Source: Nitrospirota bacterium (GTDB lineage: Bacteria; Nitrospirota; Nitrospiria; Nitrospirales; Nitrospiraceae). Taken from it: 64,000 bases of DNA. Shown in pieces: positions 9,313 to 17,344 of the stretch. The notes below the pieces were generated by a model. That model searched no databases. It had not been told where the DNA came from and saw only the letters and a list, made by a program, of their open reading frames with translations. The stretch spans positions 1 to 64,000 of the forward strand of contig JACRLR010000019.1 in NCBI GenBank assembly GCA_016219645.1. The letters are read 5' to 3'. Within the stretch, counting starts at the first letter, position 1. Each line of letters starts with the position of its first letter. A program made the translations under genes and the position numbers.

Positions 9313-10377
9313 GTGCGTAAACTCAAACTGCGAGAAGGCACGAACACCTCCGTTCTGTTCGGTCACCACGACCGGCACCTCAAGCTGATCGAAGAGGACC
9401 TCGGTGTGCGCCTCTCGGCGCGCGGCGAAGAACTCACACTCGATGGTGCTCCAGAGGCTGTTCGCCACGCGGAACGTATCCTCACGGAACTTGCCATTCT
9501 CGCCAACGACGGGATGGTCCTTCAGCCCGATGACATCACCCACGCCTTGAGCGCACTCCGGAATAGTCCTGAGTGTCCGATCAAAGAACTCCTCTCGAAT
9601 GCGGCGACCATCGTCACGAAGAAACGTTTTGTCGCGCCGAAGACGCCGACGCAAAAAGCCTATATCGAAGCCATTGAGACGCACGACATCGTGATCGGCA
9701 TCGGCCCGGCTGGAACGGGAAAAACCTATTTGGCGATGGCGATGGCGGTGAGTTCGTTGCTGAAGAAAGAGGTGAGTCGAATTATTCTCGCGCGTCCAGC
9801 TGTTGAAGCAGGTGAGAAGCTCGGGTTCTTGCCGGGCGACATGATTGCGAAGGTTAATCCCTACCTTCGCCCTCTCTATGACGCGCTCTTCGACATGATG
9901 GATATGGAACGGGCGACTCGGGCAATCGAGCGGGGTGATATTGAAATTGCTCCACTCGGCTTTATGCGGGGCCGCACCTTGAACGATTCCTTCGTCATTC
10001 TCGACGAAGCGCAGAATGCCACGGCAGAGCAAATGAAGATGTTTCTCACGAGGCTCGGCTTCCATTCCAAGGTGGTTGTCACAGGCGATATTACCCAGGT
10101 GGATCTGCCGCCCGAACGGGTCTCCGGCCTGATCGAGGTGCGGGAAATTCTGCGAGATGTCGAAGGCATCGAATTCATCTATTTCGACGAGCGGGACGTA
10201 GTCCGCCATAAGTTGGTGCAGGACATTATCAAAGCCTATGATCAGCATCTGAGCCCCACTCAGTCTTCCAGCCCGTCATCCGGCGCGACGGCTCGTCGAC
10301 CGTCGTCGCACAATAAACAGCAGAAGCCTGTCCTCCCTGCTTCACCGCTTGTGGACCCTTGGGGCCAGTCGCATTAA
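9313..10377 (+). CDS. phoH: PhoH-family ATPase
   Basis: A 354-residue PhoH-like P-loop NTPase, probably an RNA-associated ATPase. A KH-like N-terminal segment (about 1-105) is followed by the ATPase core: Walker A GPAGTGKT near residue 132, ARPAVEAGEKLGFLPGD, the Walker B region FVILDEAQNAT near 230 and VVTGDITQVDLP. The C-terminal 35 residues are Ser/Pro-rich and probably disordered. I used GTG 9313; no in-frame ATG precedes the conserved region and the GGGAGGGA box lies unusually far upstream. ybeY overlaps its stop by one base, the usual phoH-ybeY linkage. Confidence 0.9.
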   Translation: MRKLKLREGTNTSVLFGHHDRHLKLIEEDLGVRLSARGEELTLDGAPEAVRHAERILTELAILANDGMVLQPDDITHALSALRNSPECPIKELLSNAATIVTKKRFVAPKTPTQKAYIEAIETHDIVIGIGPAGTGKTYLAMAMAVSSLLKKEVSRIILARPAVEAGEKLGFLPGDMIAKVNPYLRPLYDALFDMMDMERATRAIERGDIEIAPLGFMRGRTLNDSFVILDEAQNATAEQMKMFLTRLGFHSKVVVTGDITQVDLPPERVSGLIEVREILRDVEGIEFIYFDERDVVRHKLVQDIIKAYDQHLSPTQSSSPSSGATARRPSSHNKQQKPVLPASPLVDPWGQSH

Positions 10378-10865
10378 TGCCGGTCCATGTGCAGAGCCAT
10401 GTCCGCCAGGTGACGTTTAACCAGGCGCGCTTGGATCAGTTGGCGCGGGCGATTCTTTCCGCTGTTGGGGCAGCCTCGGGTGAACTGGGTATCCTGCTCG
10501 TAGGGGATCGGCGGATGCGGGGTCTCAACCGTCGGTATCGTGGCAAAGATTGCACCACCGACGTGTTGGCTTTTTCGATGCGAAACGCTCGTTCGCCTCA
10601 CGCCTCACGCCTCACGCCTGGGCCATTGGGTGACGTAGTAATTGCTGTGCCGACGGCAACCCGCCAAGCCAAGCAGGACCAACGATCGCTGGATGAAGAG
10701 CTGACGGTTCTTTTGATCCACGGCATTCTGCATCTCTGCGGCTACGATCATGAGCAGAATGAAAAAGAAGCGCGTCGGATGCATCGTCGTGAACGGATGA
10801 TTTTGCAGTCGCTTGTGCGGTGGCCGAAACTAGTGGAGAGAGGGGCACGCGCGAGACAAGCGTGA
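10377..10865 (+). CDS. ybeY: Endoribonuclease YbeY with repeat-coded insertion
   Basis: Single-strand-specific metallo-endoribonuclease needed for 16S rRNA maturation and ribosome quality control. The zinc motif H-G-I-L-H-L-C-G-Y-D-H lies at about residues 115-125 and is complete. The start ATG overlaps the phoH stop (TAATG). Residues 71-82 (SPHASRLTPG) are encoded by three tandem copies of a CGCCTCA-type heptamer and sit between the conserved 'TDVLAFSM' strand and the 'LGDVVIA' strand. The same heptamer family occurs inside the midA-like gene and at 41373-41456. The frame is kept, so the protein is probably functional with an enlarged loop. Confidence 0.9.
   Translation: MPVHVQSHVRQVTFNQARLDQLARAILSAVGAASGELGILLVGDRRMRGLNRRYRGKDCTTDVLAFSMRNARSPHASRLTPGPLGDVVIAVPTATRQAKQDQRSLDEELTVLLIHGILHLCGYDHEQNEKEARRMHRRERMILQSLVRWPKLVERGARARQA
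10585..10621. repeat. Heptamer array inside ybeY
   Basis: Three to four direct copies of a CGCCTCA heptamer in tandem inside the ybeY frame, adding about 11 residues between two conserved beta strands. It has only one arm; the other copies (21481-21556 and 41373-41456) have two inverted arms. Confidence 0.7.
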
Positions 10866-10912
10866 AAGGTGAAAGAAGCAAGATTCAATGAATCGGCTTT
10901 ACGGATAGATCT

Positions 10913-11848
10913 ATGGGATGGCTGCAGCGGCTAAGCGACGGGCTTACCAAAACGCGCAATGTTGTTCGCGGGTCTATGGATCGCCTGCTTGGCCGTGCGG
11001 CGGACCCTGCCCTCTTGGAGGAATTCGAAGCGGCCCTCATTGCCTCCGATCTCGGCGCCCCTGTCGTGGATCGCGTGATGAAGCGCCTCAAACAACAGCT
11101 TCAAGGGGCTGATGCCTCACAGCCAAGTCGGGTATGTTCGGGATTGCGGGATACACTGCTGGAGGTGCTGGCCCCAGCGCAAGGGCTGTCGTTGGAGTCC
11201 CTGCTTGAGAAAGGTCCCAAGCCCTTCGTCATCCTGGCAGTGGGCGTGAACGGGGTGGGTAAGACAACCACGATTGCCAAGATTGCGCAACGGCTTGTGT
11301 CGGCCGGGAAGGTTCCGTTGCTGGTGGCAGCCGATACCTTTCGCGCAGCGGCGATCGATCAACTACAAGTCTGGGCCGACAGGGTCGGCGTTGATGTGAT
11401 CCGTCACCGCCATGGAGCCGATCCCGCGGCTGTTGCATTCGATGGGGTCGCTGCCGCAAAAGCCCGGCGGGTGGATGTGGTCCTAATCGATACGGCAGGC
11501 CGGCTGCACACGAAGTCAAATCTCATGGATGAACTTCGCAAAATCACTCGTGTGATCGGAGGGGAATGCCCTGGCGCTCCGCACGAGGTGCTTCTCGTGC
11601 TGGACGCGACGGTTGGGCAGAACGCACTGTCCCAAGCCCGGCAGTTCCATCAAGCGGTCGGCGTCACAGGCTTGGTCCTGACGAAGCTCGACGGCACCGC
11701 TCGCGGCGGGATCGTCGTTGCGATTGCTGAGGAGCTAAAGTTGCCTGTGAGGCTGATCGGAGTCGGGGAGTCGGTTGAGGATCTACAGGATTTTCACAGC
11801 ACCGATTTTGTGGACGCACTCCTGGGGATATCGACGCCGCCCTCCTAG
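10913..11848 (+). CDS. ftsY: Signal recognition particle receptor FtsY
   Basis: GTPase that docks the SRP-ribosome complex at the inner membrane. The 311 residues comprise an N-domain helical bundle (1-95) and the G domain: G1 GVNGVGKTTT near residue 111, the insertion-box DTFRAAAIDQL near 143, G3 DTAGRLHT near 193 and G4/G5 TKLDGTARGG near 256. It lacks the long acidic A domain of the E. coli protein, as many FtsY proteins do. The ribosome-binding site before ATG 10913 is weak. It lies 48 bases after ybeY, in the same direction. Confidence 0.95.
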   Translation: MGWLQRLSDGLTKTRNVVRGSMDRLLGRAADPALLEEFEAALIASDLGAPVVDRVMKRLKQQLQGADASQPSRVCSGLRDTLLEVLAPAQGLSLESLLEKGPKPFVILAVGVNGVGKTTTIAKIAQRLVSAGKVPLLVAADTFRAAAIDQLQVWADRVGVDVIRHRHGADPAAVAFDGVAAAKARRVDVVLIDTAGRLHTKSNLMDELRKITRVIGGECPGAPHEVLLVLDATVGQNALSQARQFHQAVGVTGLVLTKLDGTARGGIVVAIAEELKLPVRLIGVGESVEDLQDFHSTDFVDALLGISTPPS

Positions 11849-11851
11849 CAG

Positions 11852-11935
11852 GTCTATCTGGTCTTTCTTGTGTCTTTAGTTTTCCGGGTTTACCAACCAA
11901 ATAGACCACACCGACGAAACAGACCACACCCGTCG
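11852..11935. repeat. T/G-rich imperfect inverted repeat
   Basis: Two halves built of short GGTCTATCTGGT-like units, the second half running as the complement (ACCAAATAGACC). Related T/G-rich tracts lie at 22741-22788 and 33420-33495. All three are directly after or between genes. Confidence 0.45.
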
Positions 11936-12062
11936 CGTGCAGCTTTCTCACAATCCCGGTGGGATCCCGTCATTTTCTTCTCCGCCGCCCCCGCCTGTGT
12001 TAGGCTAAGCTTGCGAATTACCTGAAGTGCTACCCCACGCTTTCCGTCCCTGAGACTGGACT

Positions 12063-12836
12063 ATGACCAAGATCTTGGTTATTGATAACGACCGCATGAG
12101 CTGCGAGCTGATCCAGTCCGTTCTTACCCGGCATGGCTATCAGGTACTGTCGGCGACAAGTGGAGTTGAAGGCTTGGGCATTTTCCGCCAGCAGGCTCCT
12201 CGTGTCACTATTCTCGATCTTCACATGCCTGAAATGGACGGACTGACCGTGCTCAAAGAAATCCGTGCCTACGATCCCCATGCGCCGGTGATCATCCTGG
12301 GCGGTGGGGCGACCGAAGAGCAGGAAAATCAAGCGCGGGGATTACGTGTCACGGATTTTATCCGCAAGGGCCTGTCGCTTGATGTACTGGTCGAATGTAT
12401 CAGCCGGATCGTGCAGTTACCGGAAAAGTCCATATCGCCTCCACCTGAAGCAGGCAGTGCAGCCATGGTCGATACGGGGGAAACAATCCTCGTCGTCGAT
12501 GATGAACCCTTGGTTCGGGACCTGCTCGTTCAGTTCCTCAGTCTCCGAGGTTATCGAGCGCTTGGCGTGAAAGACGGCCCCGAGGCCCTCTCGATGGTGA
12601 AGCAAGCGCCCCCCGACCTGATTCTCCTTGATCTGTTCATGCCCGGCATGGATGGCGTCGAGGTGCTTCGGCAACTCCGTCAACAAGAATATCCCGGCGC
12701 GGTGATCATCATCACCGGGAGTTACGGTAAGGAGCAAGCCTGGGCTTTGGAGCCGCAAGAAGTCATCGGAAAGCCGATCGATCTGGAGCAGTTACTGATG
12801 TCTATCCAGCTTGTGCTCGTCTGTCGCGAATGCTAA
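12063..12836 (+). CDS. Response regulator with two receiver domains
   Basis: 257 residues made of two CheY-like receivers joined by a Pro/Ala linker (about 122-138). Receiver 1 (1-120) has the acidic pair at Asp8/Asp10 and phosphoacceptor Asp52, but GGGAT stands where the conserved Ser/Thr region is. Receiver 2 (about 140-255) has VVDDEP, LILLDLFMPGMDG, IITGS and the Lys of IGKPID, a complete active site. No output domain is present, so it probably works through protein contacts or as a phosphorelay intermediate. No histidine kinase is nearby. The next gene starts 10 bases downstream. Confidence 0.85.
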   Translation: MTKILVIDNDRMSCELIQSVLTRHGYQVLSATSGVEGLGIFRQQAPRVTILDLHMPEMDGLTVLKEIRAYDPHAPVIILGGGATEEQENQARGLRVTDFIRKGLSLDVLVECISRIVQLPEKSISPPPEAGSAAMVDTGETILVVDDEPLVRDLLVQFLSLRGYRALGVKDGPEALSMVKQAPPDLILLDLFMPGMDGVEVLRQLRQQEYPGAVIIITGSYGKEQAWALEPQEVIGKPIDLEQLLMSIQLVLVCREC

Positions 12837-12846
12837 AACTCTTCCG

Positions 12847-15105
12847 ATGCCAATCGGAAGCAGGGTAGTCTCTATTTCCCGTCTCATCCTTGTCGTGCTC
12901 CTCGGCCATGGGGCGCTCGGCATTGCCTACGCAGCTGACCCGCTGCTGCCGCGAGTCACCATTCGTCATCATGAGCTTTTCGTCCAGATCGTCCCTGAAG
13001 AGCATGCCCTCGCCGCAAGGGACCGGCTGACCCTTGAGGTGCCGCAGCCGAAGGCTTCGATTCGCTTCTCCCTTGCCCGCACATTGCAGATCGACCACAT
13101 TGCCCTCGTGCACAGATCGACCGGGGCGGAGGATGCCATTTCCGATGTGCCGTTTGAACTCAAGTATGGTGCTGCACCGGAGTCGGCTCAGGAGGTGAGT
13201 ATTCCATCTGAGGCGGTGGAGGCTGGATTGGTGACGCTCGATGTGTACTACCATGGCGTCATCAACGATCCGCCGCGAGACGCGCGGCATCTTCGTTTTG
13301 TGACGCCCAGCGAAACTGCCGGGCATATCGGGCCGGAAGGCGTGTACGTGAGCAGTGAGAGCCACTGGTATCCCGATATCTCTGAGTCACTCAGTACTTA
13401 TGCAGTGGTCGTCGCCGTGCCCAGGGGATGGGCTGTCGTCACCCAGGGGAAGGCCGGTGAATCTCAGACCTGTCCAATCAGGCTTTGTCGAGACGAGCAG
13501 ATGGTGATGACGGAATGGGCTGTGACGCAGCCGAGCGAGGCTCTCACGCTCGTCGCCAATACCTTTGTCACATCGTCCCGCGACTGGATCGCCAAGACCG
13601 GTCAGAGGATTCAGCTTTCGACCTATCTCTTCCCCGATGATGCACATCTGGCCGAGGAATACCTCGATGCCACAGCTCGCTATCTCGACGCCTATATCCC
13701 TCTATTGGGCCCCTATCCGTTCGAAAAGTTCGCCGTGGTTGAAAATTTCTTTGCGAGCGGGCTCGGCATGCCCTCGTTCACCCTACTGGGGAGTGGCATC
13801 ATCAAACGCCATTATGTGCAACCCTACGCGCTCGGCCACGAGATCGTGCATTCGTGGATCGGCAATGGGGTCTTCAATCGCGCCGATCGCGGGAATTGGG
13901 TGGAGGGCCTGACGACCTACCTGGCCAATTATTATTGGCACGAACTGATGGGGGATCGCGCGCAGGCGCGGGATCAGCGCCGTCTAATGGTACAGGGGTA
14001 CAATCTCCATGTGCCGCCTGAGCGGGACTATCCAGTTTCGCAGTTCACGCAGAAAGAAAATGAGCGTGACAATGCCATCGGCTATCAAAAGTCCGCCATG
14101 GTATTCCACCTCCTGCGCCAGGAGGTGGGAGAGGAGATCTTCTGGCGAGCCCTCACGAGCTTGATCGCAAGATATCGTGGCAGGTATGCGGAATGGCATG
14201 ACCTCGAGCAGGTCTTTGCAGAAGAGAGCCGGCGGGATCTCCGATGGTTCTTCGCACAGTGGCTGGAGCAGGATGGGGCGCCGGAGCTGTCGTTATCGGA
14301 GGCAGTGGCCCGTCGGGTGGGAGGGGAGCCAACGCAGACCTTCCAGCTGGAAGCCACGATCATTCAATCAAAGAAGCCCTTTCGCCTACCCCTGCAGTTG
14401 CTGATTCGTATGGAAGGTGGCAGCGAGCATCGTCTGACGCTATCGCTTCGGTCGTTGGACGAGAGGGTCTCTGTGACCTTGCCTGCTCGGCCGGTTACGA
14501 TCGATCTCGATCCCGAGTTCATGACCTTTCGACGGATCCCACGGCGATCGTTGTCGCCAGTGCTCAATCACTATGTCACAGACCGGCGCCGGTCTGTCCT
14601 GATGGCGTTTACGGATGAGCCGGGCCAGCCATCGCCGTTTCGGGATGTCGTCGCACGTATCGAAGCTCAGGAACAGCAGAAGCCGATCGGTAATCGCACA
14701 GCGATAGTCTCGATCGCGCGGGGTGGCCTATTGCCTCAGGAAGGTTCGGTGTTAGTATTGGGTGGCTCAGAATCCTATTCTGGTATCCAATCGATCCTGG
14801 CCGATCACTGCGGCGAGCGCCTGTCTCTGAGCGACCAAGCTGTCACTGTGATGGGCACAGTGTACGAAGGGCCTGGCCTGGCTTTGTTGGCTACTTGTCA
14901 TCGGGTTGATCGCCCAGGCAGTGTTGTGACGGTGCTGTATGCAGCTACTCCTCAGGCCGTGGCGAAGGTGGCACGGCTGCTCTTTTTTTACGGGTGGAAT
15001 AGTTTTGTGTTGTTCAAGGATGGAGCAGTGATGACGCGCGGGGACTGGACACTTGCAAACGATCGTACGGAGGTGCGTCTTGATGCGATCAGCCCAATTC
15101 GGTAA
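12847..15105 (+). CDS. Exported M1-family zinc metallopeptidase
   Basis: A 752-residue predicted periplasmic or surface peptidase of the M1 (gluzincin) aminopeptidase type. Residues 1-30 form a signal peptide ending AYA. The zinc site is HEIVHSW near residue 331 with the third ligand in NWVEGLTTY about 20 residues later. The exopeptidase GAMEN element is replaced by a loop around ENFFASGLGMPSF, so the substrate specificity may differ from classical aminopeptidases. The C-terminal 250 residues lack recognisable motifs. I chose ATG 12847; GTG 12811 would overlap the regulator gene. The next gene starts 22 bases before this stop. Confidence 0.8.
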   Translation: MPIGSRVVSISRLILVVLLGHGALGIAYAADPLLPRVTIRHHELFVQIVPEEHALAARDRLTLEVPQPKASIRFSLARTLQIDHIALVHRSTGAEDAISDVPFELKYGAAPESAQEVSIPSEAVEAGLVTLDVYYHGVINDPPRDARHLRFVTPSETAGHIGPEGVYVSSESHWYPDISESLSTYAVVVAVPRGWAVVTQGKAGESQTCPIRLCRDEQMVMTEWAVTQPSEALTLVANTFVTSSRDWIAKTGQRIQLSTYLFPDDAHLAEEYLDATARYLDAYIPLLGPYPFEKFAVVENFFASGLGMPSFTLLGSGIIKRHYVQPYALGHEIVHSWIGNGVFNRADRGNWVEGLTTYLANYYWHELMGDRAQARDQRRLMVQGYNLHVPPERDYPVSQFTQKENERDNAIGYQKSAMVFHLLRQEVGEEIFWRALTSLIARYRGRYAEWHDLEQVFAEESRRDLRWFFAQWLEQDGAPELSLSEAVARRVGGEPTQTFQLEATIIQSKKPFRLPLQLLIRMEGGSEHRLTLSLRSLDERVSVTLPARPVTIDLDPEFMTFRRIPRRSLSPVLNHYVTDRRRSVLMAFTDEPGQPSPFRDVVARIEAQEQQKPIGNRTAIVSIARGGLLPQEGSVLVLGGSESYSGIQSILADHCGERLSLSDQAVTVMGTVYEGPGLALLATCHRVDRPGSVVTVLYAATPQAVAKVARLLFFYGWNSFVLFKDGAVMTRGDWTLANDRTEVRLDAISPIR

Positions 15106-16210
15106 GTGCTGCATAATCGGGCTCGTCTGTTTACTGGTGGCTGACCAGGCGGGGCGGGCGGAGACCCCTGCATCTGAGACTCAGGCGATTTCTGCCCATC
15201 AGGCTGAGCGGCATCTCAAGAATATTCGCCAGCTGACGGTGGGCAGACAGAACGCCGAAGCCTATTTTTCCTTCAGTGGGGACAAATTGATTTTCCAATC
15301 CACGAACAATTGGATGAAAGATACATACGCGGCCTCGCTCACACCGGCCGACGCCGGACTGGGTTGTTACCAGATGTACGTGATGGATCTGAGCAGCGAC
15401 ACAGTTCGATTGGTGAGCACCGGCATGGGCGCCACGACGTGCGGATATTTTTTCCCGGGTGATCGCCGCATACTCTATTCCTCGACCCACGGGTCTGGCC
15501 CAAACTGTCCGCCGAAGCCGAAGAGGGACGGAGCCTACCGGTGGGCCTTGGACGACTACGACATCTATGCCGTACGTATCGATGGTCAGCAGATGCAGCG
15601 GTTGACATCTACGCCAGGCTACGATGCTGAAGCGACTGTGTCACCTGACGGCAAGACGATCGTCTGGACGTCCGTCAAAGACGGGGACTTGGATCTCTAT
15701 GCCATGAATCTCGATGGCTCGAATCCCCGCCGGTTGACAAGTACGCTTGGCTACGACGGAGGGGCGTTCTTTTCACCAGACAGTCGGCGTATCGTCTACC
15801 GGGCCGCCCATCCCACTGATCAGGCAGAGATTGACAAGTATAAGGACCTGCTCAGCCAAGGGTTGGTGGAGCCTGGACAACTAGAAATCTTTGTGATGAA
15901 TGCTGATGGGAGCGGCCAGCGACCGGTCACATCGAACGGCGCTTCGAATTTTTCGCCATTCTATTTTCCCGACGGCAAGAGAATCATTTTCTCATCGAAC
16001 ATTGAAACAAAGGGGAAAGGAGGCCGGCCAAGCTTTCATCTCTACGCGATCGGTGAGGATGGCCAAGGTCTCGAACAGCTGACCTTTGAGGGCCATTTCA
16101 ACAGTTTCCCCATGTTCTCGCCGGACGGCACACGATTAGTGTGGGTATCGGATCGATCGGCTAAGGCTCCCGGCGAGTTCAATATCTTCTTAGCGGATTG
16201 GGTGCCGTGA
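15083..16210 (+). CDS. TolB-like beta-propeller protein, exported
   Basis: 375 residues with a signal peptide (1-27) followed by at least five PD40/TolB-type repeats, seen as 'FSPDG..I.W.S..DG..D.Y.M..DGS..R.LT' variants (for example SPDGKTIVWTS and SPDSRRIVYRA). Such propellers bind proteins or peptides in the periplasm. There is no TolB N-terminal domain, so this is not TolB itself. ATG 15083 follows GGAGGTG by seven bases and overlaps the peptidase gene by 23 bases; the pair probably acts together in the periplasm. The following gene overlaps its stop codon. Confidence 0.8.
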   Translation: MRSAQFGKCCIIGLVCLLVADQAGRAETPASETQAISAHQAERHLKNIRQLTVGRQNAEAYFSFSGDKLIFQSTNNWMKDTYAASLTPADAGLGCYQMYVMDLSSDTVRLVSTGMGATTCGYFFPGDRRILYSSTHGSGPNCPPKPKRDGAYRWALDDYDIYAVRIDGQQMQRLTSTPGYDAEATVSPDGKTIVWTSVKDGDLDLYAMNLDGSNPRRLTSTLGYDGGAFFSPDSRRIVYRAAHPTDQAEIDKYKDLLSQGLVEPGQLEIFVMNADGSGQRPVTSNGASNFSPFYFPDGKRIIFSSNIETKGKGGRPSFHLYAIGEDGQGLEQLTFEGHFNSFPMFSPDGTRLVWVSDRSAKAPGEFNIFLADWVP

Positions 16211-17340
16211 CCGCTTCGGGCCAAGAGCGACAGACGGGAGAACAAGAGTCAATAAGACGACCCCTATCCCCGCAGCCTCTTGTCGCTCGCTTCTTGTCTA
16301 TCGCCTTCTCCTGCATCGCGCTCGTTCTCGCGTTTCTTGGATTGTTCGAGTGGGATGTCCCCCTTACCCGATTTGTCCGTTCGCTCAACGATATTCAAAG
16401 GGACCATCTGGCCAATCCCTGGCTGGCCCAGCTCAGCGACGTTGGGGACCGTCTGGGCCGGGGCGAGTCGTTGGTGATCATCAGCGTCCTCATCCTTGCA
16501 GTCGGATTTGGGCTGAAGTACGAATCATGGAAAGCCGCCGGTTGGCGGAGCTTGCTGGGACACGGAGTTGCCGCAGGCGTCAGCAATCTTGTCAAGCATG
16601 CAATCGGACGGCCTCGTCCAAAGTTCATGCATGCGGGGAATCTCGAATTATCTCCGGTAGCAGGAAGCGGGTGGGACTCGTTTCCGTCGGGCCACGCCAC
16701 AGCGTCGTTTGCGGTTGCCACAGTATTGTCCGAAAAGTTCCCCCGCTGGCGCTGGGTGTTTCTTTCCCTGGCAATTGCCATTGCGGCGAGCCGCATTGTG
16801 CGCGGGTCACATTTTGTCACAGATGTGGCGGGAGGCGCGGTTATGGGGCATGTAATCGGTTCGGTCGTGGCTCGGCCATGGCGAGAGTGGCGTGGGTCCA
16901 TCGAGTCGGCTCTGTTCGAGGTAACGCCGCTCTTGGCGGCAGTCCTCGCCGTTGTCTGGACCATCGGATATCAGTCTTCCGATGCCTGGGCGGTCGCCCA
17001 TTGGATCGGCGCCGGCGTGGTCTTCACCATGTTTGGGCTCTCCGGGCATGTGCTGTTGGTAGTCAAGGCTGCGAAGGCCCCGCCGTGGCTCTCGATGAGT
17101 GCGACACAGAGCTTCATCGGTCTCGGGCTCGGTATGGCGACGGGATCGCTCTGGGTGATGGCGACAATCTTATGTGTCTGTCTCGCGCACTGGTTGCGAA
17201 GCGGTTGGGGTGTAGAGGCGGCTGCTGCAAGCGAGCCTGCTCGATATGGTTTGTTGATCAAGGAAGCGGCACTTGTGCTCGCCGTGCTGTTCGGGCTTCT
17301 GCTGGTTGTGGACCTAAGAGGGGCGCTGCCGATGTTGTAG
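16207..17340 (+). CDS. PAP2-family membrane phosphatase
   Basis: 377 residues, membrane protein. The three PAP2 phosphatase motifs are present: KHAIGRPRP near residue 130, PSGH near 160 and SRIVRGSHFVTD near 195-206. These enzymes dephosphorylate lipid pyrophosphates such as undecaprenyl-PP or phosphatidylglycerophosphate. About 150 extra C-terminal residues form four to five more membrane segments with no motif I recognise. GTG 16207 overlaps the TGA of the upstream gene; TTG 16198 is an alternative. It converges with the ArnT-like gene, the two stops being only four bases apart. Confidence 0.85.
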   Translation: MTASGQERQTGEQESIRRPLSPQPLVARFLSIAFSCIALVLAFLGLFEWDVPLTRFVRSLNDIQRDHLANPWLAQLSDVGDRLGRGESLVIISVLILAVGFGLKYESWKAAGWRSLLGHGVAAGVSNLVKHAIGRPRPKFMHAGNLELSPVAGSGWDSFPSGHATASFAVATVLSEKFPRWRWVFLSLAIAIAASRIVRGSHFVTDVAGGAVMGHVIGSVVARPWREWRGSIESALFEVTPLLAAVLAVVWTIGYQSSDAWAVAHWIGAGVVFTMFGLSGHVLLVVKAAKAPPWLSMSATQSFIGLGLGMATGSLWVMATILCVCLAHWLRSGWGVEAAAASEPARYGLLIKEAALVLAVLFGLLLVVDLRGALPML

Positions 17341-17344
17341 CGGA

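Noticed and set aside
9304-10248. Long minus-strand frame of 314 codons opposite phoH
   Set aside because: It lies antisense to a well-conserved PhoH and has no family features or ribosome-binding site.
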